From Phocoena phocoena (Eukaryota; Chordata; Mammalia; Artiodactyla; Phocoenidae), in NCBI RefSeq assembly GCF_963924675.1, contig NC_089235.1, positions 57,065,520-57,129,519 of the forward strand: DNA of 64,000 nucleotides, given 5' to 3'. The notes under the pieces were generated by a model. That model was not told the DNA's origin. It made no database searches and saw nothing but the letters and a program-made list of their open reading frames with translations. A program made the translations under genes and the position numbers. Below are positions 1 to 12,534 of this stretch, piece after piece (position 1 is the stretch's first letter; each line of letters begins with the position of its first letter).

Positions 1-929
1 AAGCTAGTCTTGCAGCAAAGAGAGGTGCAGAGAAATCTTCTGAATTCTGGTCATTGTGCATTTCTGCATGGGACCTTGTTGTATAGAAAGGTTTTCATAT
101 ACACATATAAGGATTGTCTTCACCTGCATGAGATATATCTGTATCTATCTATCTATATATGTCTTTCTGTAGCTGTTGCATTTAAAGACTTCTGCTATTG
201 AAAGACCTGTAGCCAAGTTGTAATTCTCCTACTCACTGATAAAATGATTTTATCAAGTCAGTCTCCCTTTAACAATGATCCAGTGGGATAGTAAATGTAA
301 CTCTAATTTTCCTGGACTTTTAACCACAAATGATAGCTTCAAGATCATTTGCATAAGACAATCTAAGAAATTACGAAACCTACTGTGTGGCTCTTAGTTT
401 ATCACCCATTTCTAAAGATTATAAAATAACTGAGAAGATTGATTAAGAAATAACAATAGTGGGGATTCCTCACAGGGAATGCTCAAAATAACTAGGGTGA
501 GCTTCAGAAAAATTTCAAGGCAGCTTGACATTTGTTTCCTTGAATTTGAGTGAATCATATGAACTGGCTCTTAGTCAAATTTTCAAAAGGCTAAGATCAA
601 GGGCTGGCTAAAGCTATCCATGATTTCAGTGAGAAGGAAGAAGACTAGAATGAAAGTACAGCCATCATAACAGCATGACAAAGATTTCTATTTCCTATAG
701 GCAGTATATAGATACCAAGGATGAATGCTGAATTGAGTTGTTTTGAAAAGGACTTTCAACCAAGGGTATAAAGGAGATATAACTGACAGTAAAAAGAAAG
801 TTTGTGTGGTATGGTTAGCCAGATTGTTGGGTGTTTGGGGGGGTGAGGTTGGGGGAGGGAGGAGTAGTAAATAGTCAGCAGTGAGAATAATCAACTGCAT
901 GACCAAGAAGTAGAATATGCAAGTTTCTC
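1..929. other. Unique AT-rich non-coding DNA
   Basis: I see no gene or clear interspersed repeat. A short imperfect ATCT-type run lies near 135-160, and a G-rich purine tract at about 828-866 is the only strong compositional feature. The open frames here are short and show no recognisable protein. Confidence 0.6.
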
Positions 930-940
930 AAAGACTGGGT

Positions 941-1119
941 TTTTTTTTTTTTTTTTTTTTTTTGCGGTACACGGGCCTCTCACTGCTGTGGCCTCTCCCA
1001 TTGCGGAACACAGGCTCTGCAGCCTCCACGGCATGTGGGATCTTCCCGGACCAGGGCACGAACCCGTGTCCCCTGCATCAGCAGGCAGACTCTCAACCAC
1101 TGCGCCACCAGAGAAGCCC
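941..1119 (-). mobile_element. CHR-type tRNA-derived SINE (short form)
   Basis: This is a SINE inserted in minus orientation. Its A-tail appears as the poly-T run starting at 941. On the minus strand the head begins GGGCTTCTCTGGTGGCGCAG and carries an A box (complement of 1097-1107) and a B box (around 1056-1064), so it derives from a tRNA-type pol III gene. A perfect target duplication AAAGACTGGGT lies at 930-940 and 1120-1130. Compared with the copy at 29881 it lacks about 35 bases in the middle of the body. The family is typical of cetaceans and related cetartiodactyls. Confidence 0.93.
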
Positions 1120-1130
1120 AAAGACTGGGT

Positions 1131-3019
1131 TTCTTAATAATCCACAAAAGCTTTTGGGGTGAGGAAAAAGATTGCACTTGGAGAGCTACCATATCTGAGG
1201 GTGTTTGACTGCCAAGAGAGAACCATTGACATGTTGCAACATAGTGAATTTTTTTTTTTTTTTTTTTTGCTCTTTCCCCCTTTTTTGTACCTATCCATTC
1301 TTTGACAGCACAGAGAATGGGGGTAAATGGTAAAGTCAAAAAAAGAAAGGAAAAAGAAAAGGAGCACACCCATTTTCTGTCTATCCCCTGTAGCCTTTGG
1401 AGCCTGGTTAAGCCTGAACTTGAAGGGAGAAAATACTTAAAATAGATAAGAGGTAGATATTAGATTGTCTTAGACTTTTAGGAAGTGAAAAAAAAGGCAA
1501 GTTGGTATTATTGTGAACTTATTGGAAAGTCCTGCTTAGACACAGCTTTCAGCAGTGATAAGAAAGACTAATGTTGCTTTGTAGTTTATATATAATAAAA
1601 TAGTACAGTATTTCTCCCACACATACTCTCCTCTTGAAAGATTTAGTCAGTTGGTTTTGATAATAATAACAAAACAGACCTTTATTAATTGTTTTCTGTT
1701 GCTTATTAACATAAATGCTTTATTATATGTATATTGATCTTTCAAAAATCATAAAGAGGTGAATATGATTAATATCGCATTTGACAGAAGTACAGACTGA
1801 GATTTGGAGTGATTAAGTGATACTTAGGAAGGTGTACAGCCAGCAACAGAGAGTGCCTGCATTTTGATCAAAGTCCATTTGACTCCAAAGTATCGATGAC
1901 CATACTCCATTAGGTCATTTCTCAGTCTCACTTAATGTACTCTCTATCCAAATACACTACTAGCCAAACTTTACAACTAGAATAATTTATACTATTCTAA
2001 CCTGACTCCAGAGTAAAATTTTAAAAGGGGCACAATCTTACTGGCATCACTTTTATGCATGCCTTTCTCCAGGGCTGACTTACAAGCTTATTATAGGGAA
2101 GAGATACGGGGTGGGACACGATAAATGTCAGCTGGGAACCTCCATATCAGTGCAGCATAAAAATTCTACTGAGGAACTTCTTTTAGAAGCAGAGCCAAGA
2201 GGACAATGTGGAAATATTTATGTTAATAAATCATGGTTTAGGAAAAATATCAGCCCATGCAGCAGGTTTGGAAAGTTGTATTAGTCTATATTTCTACTTG
2301 ATCCAGTATTGCTGTAAATAAAATCTCAGACTTCATCACTGAAACTTAGTAAATGATAATTAGGTTTTGAAGCAATTTTCTCAGTTTACTCTCTTACCCA
2401 TCATTGACATAAAACCAACATGGTGCAGTATTTCACCTTTCTAGTGTACTTTTGCCAAAGATGACTTCAAATGGAACTAAGTTCATTTTAATATTAAAGG
2501 CATATTTTAATTGAAGTAATCAGACAGTCTTTTCCAAACTTTTACAGCAGGTATCCGTCAGAGTATAGTGCAATCAAGACATATTGTTATAACATAAATT
2601 TCTGAAATAACACCACTAAAAATCTAATTTACAAACCTGCACGATACTTTAAAAATTTTTCTTTTTAAGGATTTCAGGTGCACAGAATTGGCTTAATCAA
2701 AATCCTTTCTTCCTGAAAGATATACTCATTTTCCATGAACGGTGTTATTTCATTTCATTGTGTTTTATTTTATTTTTTTAGTTATAGAATGAATACCTAT
2801 GTATCCCAAACCAGAACATAACTGATAATTTATATACACTTGTGTGCTCATTTTACCATCTCCTTGCATCTCTCTCATACTAACCATTAGTCTAAAATTT
2901 GCTTTCATCATTTCCTTGCTTTGTTCCTTTTTCAGATTTATCTCACATGCATGCATGTTTATATGATATATGTAGTTATTGCTTTTTGTTGTTTTTAAAC
3001 TATATATAAAGTCTCTAAA
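1131..3019. other. Unique AT-rich non-coding DNA with a poly-T tract
   Basis: A 20-base poly-T run at 1249-1268 is followed by a pyrimidine-rich stretch, but there is no SINE head beside it. The rest is AT-rich sequence in which I recognise no repeat or gene. The overlapping open frames around 1134-1373 come from the homopolymers and the SINE. Confidence 0.5.
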
Positions 3020-3039
3020 ACTGAGTCCTGTCCACAGGA

Positions 3040-3164
3040 CTCCTTTTCGCTAAGTATTATGCTATAAAATTTGATCACTGCTATCATGTGTCATTTAAAA
3101 TCACTGATTTTCATGGCTGTGTAATGGTTCATTATATACATATAATGATTTTGTAATTAAATTT
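3040..3164 (-). mobile_element. Ancient L1 fragment, left part
   Basis: Diverged sequence resembling the reverse complement of the end of L1 ORF2 and its 3' region. The element is interrupted by the CHR SINE at 3174-3507 and resumes at 3517. Matching is by eye, so boundaries are approximate. Confidence 0.5.
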
Positions 3165-3173
3165 TCTGATTTT

Positions 3174-3507
3174 TAAAAATATTTATTTTTACCTGCATTG
3201 GGTCTTCGTTGCTGCACGTGGGCTTTCTCTAGTTGCAGTGCGGGGGCGGGGGGGTACTCTTCTTTGTGGTGCACGGGCTTCTCAATGCGATGGCTTCTCT
3301 TGTAGCAGAGCATGGGCTTTAGGCACATGGTCTTCAGTAGTTGTGGCATGCGGGCTTAGTAGTTGTGGCATGCGGGCTCTAGAGCGCAGGCTCAGTAGTT
3401 GTGGCACATGGGCTTAGTTGTTCCGCAGCATGTGGGATCTTCCCGGACCAAGGATTGAACCCATGTCACCCATGGTGATTCTTAACCACTGCGCCACCAG
3501 AGAAGTC
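3174..3507 (-). mobile_element. CHR-1-like SINE (long form, about 330 bp)
   Basis: A SINE in minus orientation. The tRNA-like head is at the right end, with the A-box complement near 3487-3497 and the B-box complement near 3450-3460. The body contains repeated TTGTGGC(A/G)CATGGGCTTAG-like blocks typical of the longer CHR form. The tail at the left is A/T-rich rather than pure poly-A. A 9-base target duplication TCTGATTTT lies at 3165-3173 and 3508-3516. It landed inside an ancient L1, so it is younger than that element. Confidence 0.9.
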
Positions 3508-3516
3508 TCTGATTTT

Positions 3517-3910
3517 GTTTTTACTATTGCAAAACTAATTATAAGAATGTTATCATATATGTCCCCTGATGTATATGCACAAGGAGATATGTGCCTAAAA
3601 GTGGAATTGCTGAGTTGTATGGTAGGCAATATCCAATATTATTCAAAGATGATCTTAGCAACTTTCAAATATGCAGTGCAGTGTTGTTAACTATAGTCAC
3701 CATGCTGTATATTACATCCTCAGAACTTACTTATAACTGGAAGTCTGTACCCTTTTTAGTTTAATTTTTTTGAAATATTTGATATAGTAAGATTTCTGAA
3801 ATTTTTCCAGCTGACTAGATGTAGAATATCACATCATTGTGATCTTGATTTGCATTTTCCTGATCACCGAGAAGGCTTAGCATCTCTGTAAATTGATTTG
3901 CCATGTATTT
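3517..3910 (-). mobile_element. Ancient L1 fragment, right part, with a nested L1 3'UTR piece
   Basis: This continues the ancient minus-strand L1. The piece at about 3517-3647 holds the AAGTGGAATTGCTGAGT stretch typical of reversed L1 ORF2 ends. About 3650-3755 instead matches the reverse complement of an L1MA-type 3'UTR (GTTAACTATAGTCACCATGC). About 3790-3910 returns to reversed ORF2-like sequence. The simplest reading is an L1 3' fragment nested in an older L1; no target duplication was confirmed for the nested piece. Confidence 0.55.
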
Positions 3911-4467
3911 TATTTTTGGCAATTTTTATTCACTTCATGTAAAAATTCTAATAATTATTCAAAACTTGTCAGAATCTGGTGATTCTCCAAACACATATTA
4001 AATGTTTGGATTAAGTACTGCAGAAGACAACTAAATATGAAATAGTCTTCAGGTAAAGTAAAGGAAAATTACTTTACTTTTTGGCTACTCACTGGGCCAA
4101 CAAAATACTTCCATTATTTTCTGTAAATGTACTTGTTATTTGAGGGAATATATACCATCATTATAAAGGCAGTTTATAATAATTCAAATATAGCTATATG
4201 AATCAGCAGAATAGATGAAAATGGAAAGTATCTTGTATGATAATGTTTAGATTCGAATAAAGAAAGCACTGCAAACACATGGTTAAGTGAAGGTGTATTA
4301 GTAGAGGATACTGAGAGGTCTTGCTTGAGATATGAAAAACTGAATTGGATTCCCTCTTTTTTCAGACCTAATGTTAACCTTAATTTAAAGTGATTAAATA
4401 GATAACTATTTGAAAATTAACAAAGCTATTAGTAAAAGAAGGAAATAATTTAATAGTCTTAGATATG
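3911..4467. other. Unique AT-rich non-coding DNA
   Basis: I see no gene, RNA or recognisable repeat in this stretch. Confidence 0.5.
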
Positions 4468-4480
4468 TGTGATTCTTTTA

Positions 4481-7400
4481 TTGTTTTTTTAAATGTTACT
4501 GAAGTATAGTTGATTTACAATGTTGTTAATTTATGCTATACAGCATATTGACTCATTTATACATATATGTATTCTTTTTCATATTATTTTCCATTATTGT
4601 TTATTACAGGATATTGAATATAGTTTCCTGTACTATACAGTAGGACCTTGTTGTTTATCCATCCTATGTATACTAGTTTGCATCTACTAATCCCACACTC
4701 CCAGTCCTTCCTTCCCCCACCACGCCTCCCCCTTGGCAACCGCAAGTCTGTTCTCTATGTCTGTGAGTCTGTTTGTGTTTCATAGATATGTTCATTTTTG
4801 TACTATTTTAGATTCCACATATAAGTGATATCTCGTGATATTTGTTATTCTTTTTCTGACTTACTTCGCTTAGTATGATAACCTCTAGGTCTATCCTTCT
4901 TGCTGCAAATGACATTATTTAATTTTTTTCTATGGCTGAGTAGTATTGGATGGCATATATATATATATATACATACCACATCATCTTAATCCATTCATCT
5001 GTCCATGGACATTTAGGTTGTTTGCATGTCTTGGCTCTTGTAAATAGCACTGCTATGAACATAAAAGGTTCATGTATCTTTTCCAATTACAGTTTTGTCT
5101 GGGTATATGCCCAGGGGTGGGATTGCTGGATCATATGGCAACTCTATTTTTAGTTTTTTGAGGAACCTCCATACTATTTTCCATAATGGCTGCACTGATT
5201 TATATTCCCAACAACAGTGTAAGAGGGTTCCCTTTTCTCCACACCTTCTCCAACATTTATTATTTGTAGATTTTTAATGATGACCATTCTGACTCGTGTG
5301 AGGTGGTACCTCATTATAGTTTTGATATGCATTTCTCTTATAATTAGTGATGATGAGCATCTTTTCAAGGGTCTACTGGTCACTTGTATGTCTTCTTTGG
5401 AGAAATGTCTATTTATGTCTTCTGCCCATTTATCGAGTGGGTTGTTTGTTTGTTGTTGTTGTTATTGAGTTGTATGAGCTCTTTGTATATTTTGGAAATT
5501 AAGCCCTTGTCAGTTACATCATTTGAAACTTTTTTCTCCCAGCCTGTAGTTTGGCTTTTCGTTTTGTTTATGGTTTCCTTTGCTGTAAAGAAGCTTGTAA
5601 GTTAGATTAGGTCCAATTTGTTTATTTATGCTTTTATTTCTATTGCCCTGAGAGAGTGACCTAAGAAAATATTGGTACGATTTATGTTGGAGAATGTTTT
5701 GCCTTTGTTCTATTCTAGGCGTTTTATGGTGTCAGATCTTATATTTAACTTTTTAAGCCATTTTGAGTTTATTTTTTTGTGTGGTGTGAGGGAGTGTTCT
5801 AACTTCATTGATTTATATGCAGCTGCCCAACTTTTCCAACACCAATTGCTGAAGAGACGGTCTTTTCCCCATTGTATATTCTTGCCTCTTTTGTTGAAGA
5901 TTAATTGTCCATAGGTGTGGGGGTTTAGTTATGGGCTCTCTATTCTGTTCCATTGATCCATACGTCTGTTGTGTCAATAGCATGCTGTTTTGATTACTGC
6001 AGCTTTGTAGTATTGTCTGAAGTCTGGGAGGGTTATGCCTTCCACTTTGTTCTTTTCCTTAAGTATTGCTTTGGGAATTCTGGGTCTTTTATGGTTCCAT
6101 ACAAATTTAGGATTGTTTTTTCTGGTTCTGTGAAAAATGTCACGGGTAATTTGGTAGGGATCACATTAAATCTGTAGATTGCTTTGATTAGTATGGCCAC
6201 ATTAACATATTAATTCTTCCAATTCAAGAGCATGGAATAACTTTCCATCACTTTGAATCATTTTCAATTTCCTTTATTAATATTTTGTATTTCTCATCAT
6301 ATAAATCTTTCATCTCCTTGGTGAGGTTTCTTCTCAAGTATTTTATTTTATTTTTTGCTGTGATTTTAGAAAGGATTGTTTTTTTACTTTCCTTTTCCAA
6401 TATTTCATTGTTAGTGTAAAGAAATGGAACAGATTTCTCTCTGTTAATCTTGTATGCTGCTACCTTGCTGAATTTGTTAATCAGTTCTAGTAGTTTTTGT
6501 GTGGAGTCTTTTCTATATATAGTATCATGTCATCTGCATATAATGACAATTTTACCCCTTCCCTACCAATTTGAATACCTTCTACTTCTTTTTCTTGTCT
6601 GATTGCTGTGACTAGGAGTTCCAATACTATGTTGCATAGAAGTGGTGAGGGTGGACATCCTTAGCTTGTTCCAGAATTTAGCGGGAAGGCTTTCAGCTTT
6701 TCACCATTGAGTACTATATTGGCTGTGGGTTTGTCATAAATGGATTTTATTATGTTGAGATATGTTCTCTTTATACCCACTTGGGTAAGAATTTTTATCA
6801 TGAATGAATGTTGAATTTTATCTTGTGCTTTTTCTGCACCTATTGAGATGATCATCTGATTTTTGTCTTTTGTCTTGTTGATGTGGTGTATCACACTGAT
6901 TGATTTACCTATGTTGAGCAATCCTTGTGACCCTGGGATGAATCCATCTTGGTCGTGGTGTATAATCTTTTTTATGTGTTGTTGAATTAGGTTTGCTAAT
7001 ATTTTGCTGAGAATTTTTGCAACTATATTCATCAGATATATTGGCCTGTAGTTTTCTTTTTTGGTAGTGCCTTTGTCTGGTTTTGGTATCAGGGTGATTG
7101 TGGCTTCATAGAATATCTTTGGGAGTGTTCCTTCCTTGTCAGTCTTTTTGGAGGAATTTGAGAAAGATTGGTATAAGTTCTTCTTTGCATGTTCGGAAGA
7201 ATTGGCCTGTGAAACTATCTGGCCCTGGACTTTTGTTTGTAGGGAGTTTTTGGTTTTTTTTTTAATTACAAATTCTATTTCACTTCTAGTGATTCATCTG
7301 TTTAAGCTATCTGTTTCTTCTTGATTCAGTTTTGGTAAGCTGTCTGTTTCAAGCAAGTTGTCTGTTTCTTCTAGGTTATCAAATTTGTTGGCATATAATT

Positions 7401-8444
7401 GTTCATAGTATTCTCTTAATTTTGTTGTTGTTGTTTTCCTGTTTTTTGTTTTGTTTTTGTATTTCTGCAGTATCAGTTGTGATTTCTCCTCTTTCATTTC
7501 TCATTTTGTTTACTTGGGCTTCTCTCTTTTCTTCTTGGTGAGCCTAGCCAGAGGTTTGTCAATTTTGTTTACCATTTCAAAGAACCAGCTCTTGGTTTTT
7601 TTTTTTTTTTTTCCTATTTTTTTTTTTAATCTCTATTTTACTGATTTCCTCTCTGATCTTTACTATCTCCTTCCTTCTGCTGACTTTAGGTTTTGTTATT
7701 TCTTCTTCTTCTAATTCCTTTAGGTGGTGAGTTAGGTTGTTTATTTGAGATTTTTTTTATTTCTTAAAGAAGGCCTGTATCAATATGAACTTCCCTCTAA
7801 GAACTGCTTTTGCTGCATCCAATGCATTTTGTATGGCTGTGTTTTCATTGTTATTTGCTTCCAGGTATTTTTTAATTTCTTCTTTGATTTCATCATTGAC
7901 CCATTGGTTTTTTAGTAGCATGTTGTTTATTCTCCATGTAATCATTTTTTCTCATTTCTCTTTCTGTGGTTGATTTCTAGTTTCATGCTGTTGTGGTCAG
8001 AAAAGATGCTTGAAATAATGTCTATCCCCTTAAATTTGTTGAGGTTTGTTCTGTGTCATAGTAGGTGGTCTATCCTAGAGAATGTTCCATGTGCACTTGA
8101 AAATAATGCGTTTTCTGATTTTTTTCAATATAATTTCCTGAAAATATTAATTAAGTCAGTCTAACTGTAAGGATCTTTTTTGCATTATTTTTTTTCTGTC
8201 TGGAAGATCTGTCCATTGATGTGAGTGGGTGTTAAAGTCTTCTACTATCATTATATTCCCATCAGTTTCTCCTTTTATGTCTGTTAATATTTCTTTTATG
8301 TATTTGGGTATTCCTGTATTTGGTGTATATATGTTGGTGAGTGTAATATCCTGTCCTTGTGTTGATCCTTTTATCACTACATAGTGTCCTTCTTTATCTT
8401 TCTTTATAGAGTTTGTTTTAAAGTCTGTTTTGTCTGATATTGAA
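4481..8444 (-). mobile_element. L1 LINE, 5'-truncated in ORF2, about 4 kb
   Basis: A LINE-1 in minus orientation. The left end is the reversed 3'UTR (AGTATAGTTGATTTACAATG near 4504), followed leftwards-to-rightwards by the ORF2 C-terminus, reverse transcriptase and part of the endonuclease domain. The element stops at about 8444, inside the endonuclease domain, so ORF1 and the 5'UTR are absent. A possible imperfect 12-base target duplication, TGTGATTCTTTT at 4468-4479 and TGTGATTATTTT at 8445-8456, would fit one target-primed insertion. The reading frames carry many stops and shifts, so it is dead. Confidence 0.92.
4808..8430 (-). pseudogene. L1 ORF2 remnant (endonuclease-reverse transcriptase), broken
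   Basis: ORF2 encodes the L1 endonuclease and reverse transcriptase used in target-primed reverse transcription. Only fragments remain open. An endonuclease piece with a DFNT motif lies in the frame at 8377-8156. Reverse transcriptase pieces lie at 7497-7294 and 7032-6661. The polymerase YADD box is intact at 6529-6540. A cysteine-motif region follows at 5383-5174. The stop codon is placed near 4808 by similarity to other L1 ORF2 ends. Frameshifts and stops separate all these segments. Confidence 0.85.
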
Positions 8445-8456
8445 TGTGATTATTTT

Positions 8457-9829
8457 GAAGCATGAATTTATAAAGAATTACATTGAAATTATTAATATAA
8501 ATTATTAGTAGTTATCTGCATTTAATAAAAATTTGTATATTTTTAAAGAACATAATAAGTGCCTAGTAGATGAGTAACAGAGGAGATAAATAGGCAATTT
8601 TCAAAGAGAAAATCAAAACAAAACTAACAAACAAAAGGAGGTGAGTGATTAATGTTTATAGTCATCAAATAAAATACAGACTAAGCACAAAGTATAATTT
8701 TATGCTTATTTAGAAAAATGGATCCTAAGACTCACTGTAAGCAGATATTAGTCAAGCAGGTATCTTGTATATTGTTATTACTGGCTCCTGGGTGCATAAT
8801 ATTGGAAGGAAAGCATGTTATTGAGATAAATTAGGAACAGTAAATATTTCATAACCTTGGTGTAGGAACTGATTCCTGGAGACTATCTTAAAAACATAAT
8901 TTAAGGAAAGAGAAAAACTGTTTGCAGGGTAAAACATATCATGGTTTTAATTTAATTTTGAACAACTATATATAAATAGCTTAGATATCAGAAAATATAT
9001 GCAAAATTAAAAAGTTAAATTATCCCTTTAGGCAGAATCCTTCCCTTCATTCTTCAACTATGTAATTTCAGTTATCTCTGGCATCATTCAACTCAGGAGT
9101 GGTTTTCTGACATCCTCAACCCATTCCAATCCTTTGTCCCAAATCTGATTTACCTGTCTTTTCTATATGGCCTCATGGTAATCTGTAAATGACTTATGTT
9201 CTTTACCGTTTTCATGGAACTTTCTTGAAAATAATGCAGATGACAGCTGGGTCCTCCTTGTTCTTTTATATCTAGGTAGAATTATCATTTTTTTCAGTTT
9301 CTCTACTTGGAGATGCAAAACAGTTCTCACAATTTATGGAGAAACTTACTTTCTCATGGTTAGTTGTAGACTGCTGCCCCAGGTAAGCCGTCTCTGGCCA
9401 GAAACTAATATAAATCCTTGATTTCACAAATTTCCACTAATCATCTAGTATATTTTTCAGGAGTTATGAGTTTACATTTCAGGGAAGAAAATATTTCAAA
9501 TTGTTCACAAGAAATTCCTATTCTGCCTTCCTGCCATTCTGTCAAGGAATTTCCACAACCTCTTCCTTCAGTCAACCCAGTCATCTTGACTGTTAATCTA
9601 CATAGCTTTCTCTTAATGTATTTATCACTGCCCTTTTCTTCTCAGGATTAAAAACTACATTGCTCTTATTGTTCCATTTTACCAGGCCAAGTAATTTTGC
9701 CATCTCTTTTCTTACCTTAGATACTCATATAGCCATATCCTGGGGGTGGGGGGGGGGGTCTCACTTTTTGTCCCAATTAGCTTATAAAGTTATTTTTCTA
9801 AGCAGACAACTGTTAAAAAGTAATGTTTT
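8457..9829. other. Unique non-coding DNA
   Basis: AT-rich sequence. The pyrimidine-rich stretch 9050-9660 could be an old L2-like remnant running into the L2 end at 9830, but I cannot demonstrate it. A G-rich homopolymer-like tract lies at 9740-9758. Confidence 0.45.
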
Positions 9830-10000
9830 TTACTCTATGCTTATAAATATATGTTTACTTGTCCATTTCTCTTATTCATTATGAATTCTATGAAGTCAGA
9901 TAGCACTACTCTTTTGATATTCATGACAACTGGAAAGATCTTTTTTGTATAATAGGTGCTCAATAATTATTCATAGATAATAAATAAATGAGCAATGTTT
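9830..10000 (+). mobile_element. L2 LINE 3' end fragment
   Basis: The sequence shows the order of motifs typical of the L2 3' end: an ATGAATTCTATGAAGTC block corresponding to the clip before the tail, then ATAGGTGCTCAATAATTATT at about 9953-9972, then AATAAATGAG. Diverged, boundaries approximate. Confidence 0.6.
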
Positions 10001-10689
10001 GGGGTGATTTTTTATTTAATTTTAATTTTATTTATTTCATGTTTATTTTATTGATCTCCAGGCTGATTCCATGTGTGCTTTGTTATATAAAATAAATTAA
10101 TGATTAACATGTAATGATTAAATATACATGTCATAGTAAATGCTATGGAGAATTCACAGAAAAGCAAGTTTCAGAGAAAATTACCATCCTCTGGTGGATG
10201 ACATATACAGCATTGTGTAATGATTCACTACTTTTTTTCAAAAAACTGATTTCATAACTCTTAAATAGTAAGTGTGGTATCATTGACACATATACCTGCT
10301 AAGTTCAACTGAAAAACTACCTAGAGTTTGAACCTATTAGCTGAAACCCATCTTTATTGAGATTTAATGTGATGGAAAAGAACATTAACCTACAACTGAG
10401 AAGACCTTTATTTTATGTCTAATTAAAAGACATTATAAATTAGTATAGGTCAGTACTTTCTATTTTGGACTAAAATTATTTAAATAGCATAGAATTAGAT
10501 AAGAGATTGAAACAGAAACTGGTTCAAGAAGGCGCTTAGAGAATGCCTGTGTGACACATGACTAAATTAGAGCACAGAGCTTCCATTTCTTCTAAAGAGA
10601 TACATTTGTTGTAAGAATTAAGGGAGGAGAAGTTTATGTGAAAGCATTTTCCAAGATTATAAGGACATACAGGTTTAAAGGAAGAGGCA
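10001..10689. other. Unique AT-rich non-coding DNA
   Basis: I see no gene or recognisable repeat in this stretch. Confidence 0.5.
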
Positions 10690-10697
10690 TTAAAAAG

Positions 10698-10943
10698 AGC
10701 ATGTAAGTAAGGACAGACGTGGACTGGGAGCTTGGAGTTGGTAGATGCAAACTATTACACTTAGAATGGATAAACAACAAGGTCCTAATGTATAGCACAG
10801 GGAACTATATTCAATATCTTGTGATAAGCCATAATGGAAAAGAATATAAAAAAATGTCTGTATGTGTATAACTTTCACTTTGCTGTACAGCAGAGACTGG
10901 CACAACATTGTAAATCAACTATACTTCAATTAAAAAAAATGTT
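10698..10943 (+). mobile_element. L1 3' end, severely 5'-truncated
   Basis: About 245 bases of L1 3'UTR in plus orientation. It contains the AGCACAGGGAACTATATTCA block and ends with the CAACATTGTAAATCAACTAT signature and a short A-tail at 10932-10939. A short direct repeat TTAAAAAG flanks it (10690-10697 and 10943-10950), compatible with a target duplication but AT-rich and so weak. Confidence 0.85.
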
Positions 10944-11028
10944 TAAAAAGGTAGTGGGGAGAAACAAATGACATCATGACAGGAGAGTAATATAGAAGTC
11001 CTGACAAGATGGAGAAGGAGGCTCATAT

Positions 11029-11118
11029 GCACTTAGCATAAAGTCCTCCAGGTTCATCCATGTTGTTGTAAACGGCAAGATTTCCTTCTTTTTATGGTTG
11101 AATAATATTCCATTGTAC
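11029..11118 (-). mobile_element. Inverted 5' segment of an L1 insertion
   Basis: About 90 bases match the reverse complement of the last part of L1 ORF2, with GGTTCATCCATGTTGTTGTA at about 11051-11070. On the minus strand this segment would lead straight into the sequence that begins, in plus orientation, at 11119. The two parts are therefore one element whose 5' piece is flipped. The flanking direct repeats at 11019-11028 and 11559-11568 enclose both parts. Confidence 0.8.
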
Positions 11119-11558
11119 AGAAAGACAAATGCTTTATGGTCACACTTATGAATGGAATCTACAAAGGTCAAACTCATAGAACTAAAGAGTAGAATAGTAG
11201 TTGATCAGGGTTTAGAGGGTAGTGGAAATGGGAAGATGTTGGTGAAAGGTTACAAACCTTCAGTTATAAGATGAATAAGTTCTGGGATCTAGTATACAGA
11301 ATAGTGATTATAGTTAATAATACTGCATTATATACTTGAAATTTTCTAAGGGAATAGATCATGTGTTCTTACCACACACATGCACACAAAAATGGTAAAG
11401 ATGTGAGACGATGGATGTAATTAACTTGATTGTGGTATCATTTCACAATGTATACATGTTAAATAATCATATTACAAACCTTAATCATGTTGTTCAACCT
11501 AAATATATCCCATTTTTTAATTTGTGAATCATATCTCAGTAAAACTTAGGAAAAAAAT
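11119..11558 (+). mobile_element. Old L1 (L1MA/MB-like) 3' end, downstream part of the inverted insertion
   Basis: Plus-strand L1 3' region, starting AGAAAGACAAATGC at the breakpoint and continuing through the TCAAACTCATAGAACT block. It then runs through the 3'UTR (ATTATAGTTAATAATACTGC) to a CTCAGTAAAACTTAGG end and a short A-tail at 11551-11557. Imperfect 10-base target duplications AGGCTCATAT (11019-11028) and AGCCTCATAT (11559-11568) bracket the complete insertion. Confidence 0.82.
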
Positions 11559-11568
11559 AGCCTCATAT

Positions 11569-12534
11569 TTCCCAAATCAGAGCACTCAATTGCCATGGAA
11601 GCAAAGGAAATATTTGTAGGTTTCAACTTGCTATATATCACGACACTAAAAGCAGGGAGTTTAGAAAATTGATGAATTGCATTTTTGAGAATTTCATTTA
11701 ATTTAAAACAATATATCTGTGAGATTGCTGTTTTAGGTTTCTCATTAACAAAGAGGAAAACTTCAGTGAGATTGAAAAATACCAGGGCGCTTTATTTCCA
11801 GGCTAGGTTCTAACACTAAGTAATTGACCTTGATCAAGGACATAAGCTTTTTGGGCCTACGTCTTTTCATCTTAAAATGAAAATGTTGGATTTTCACTAT
11901 TTTAATGTTTTTTAGCTCTCTCATAATCTTAGTAAATTATGCTTAATATGTATATGCATATTTCTCTGTTTTTCTCTCCCTTATTAAAACTTTGAAAAAG
12001 GGTGATGCTTGGCAATTATGTGCCTGGTGAATAAAATTTTGTAGAATTAATAATAAAGAATAACAATTTAACTATTGAATTATTAGCACTTTGTAAACAT
12101 AGGAATATCTGTATTATATAAAGAGTATTTTAAATTGGGAATTTTACCCACAGTTGTGTCGTTTTAATTTTATTTTTTCTGTTGAACTAGATCTAATTCA
12201 TTTATTTACATGTCATTCACAAATATTTTAGATACTATGAATTCTATTTGAAGAAACATTCTAGCACATATTCTAGATTAAGGTTTCTGTTAGCTTTCTA
12301 TTTTTTTTTTCATATCCAAACGTATAAAGACATTGCTCATATACAAATTTATATAGGGGACCTTGAATGACATAATGGAAAATGTCCTCAGCAACAGTTG
12401 TAAAATAGATGCTGAAATAGTTCCCATAGGGCTGTTCCTTATAAAATTCTTAATAAAAGCAGAGTGTATAATTTATTATTACTCAATAAAGGTGATTATG
12501 ATGTGGAAGAAAATAGTATTTATTGGCCATTATG
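11569..12534. other. Unique AT-rich non-coding DNA
   Basis: I see no gene or recognisable repeat in this stretch. Confidence 0.5.
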
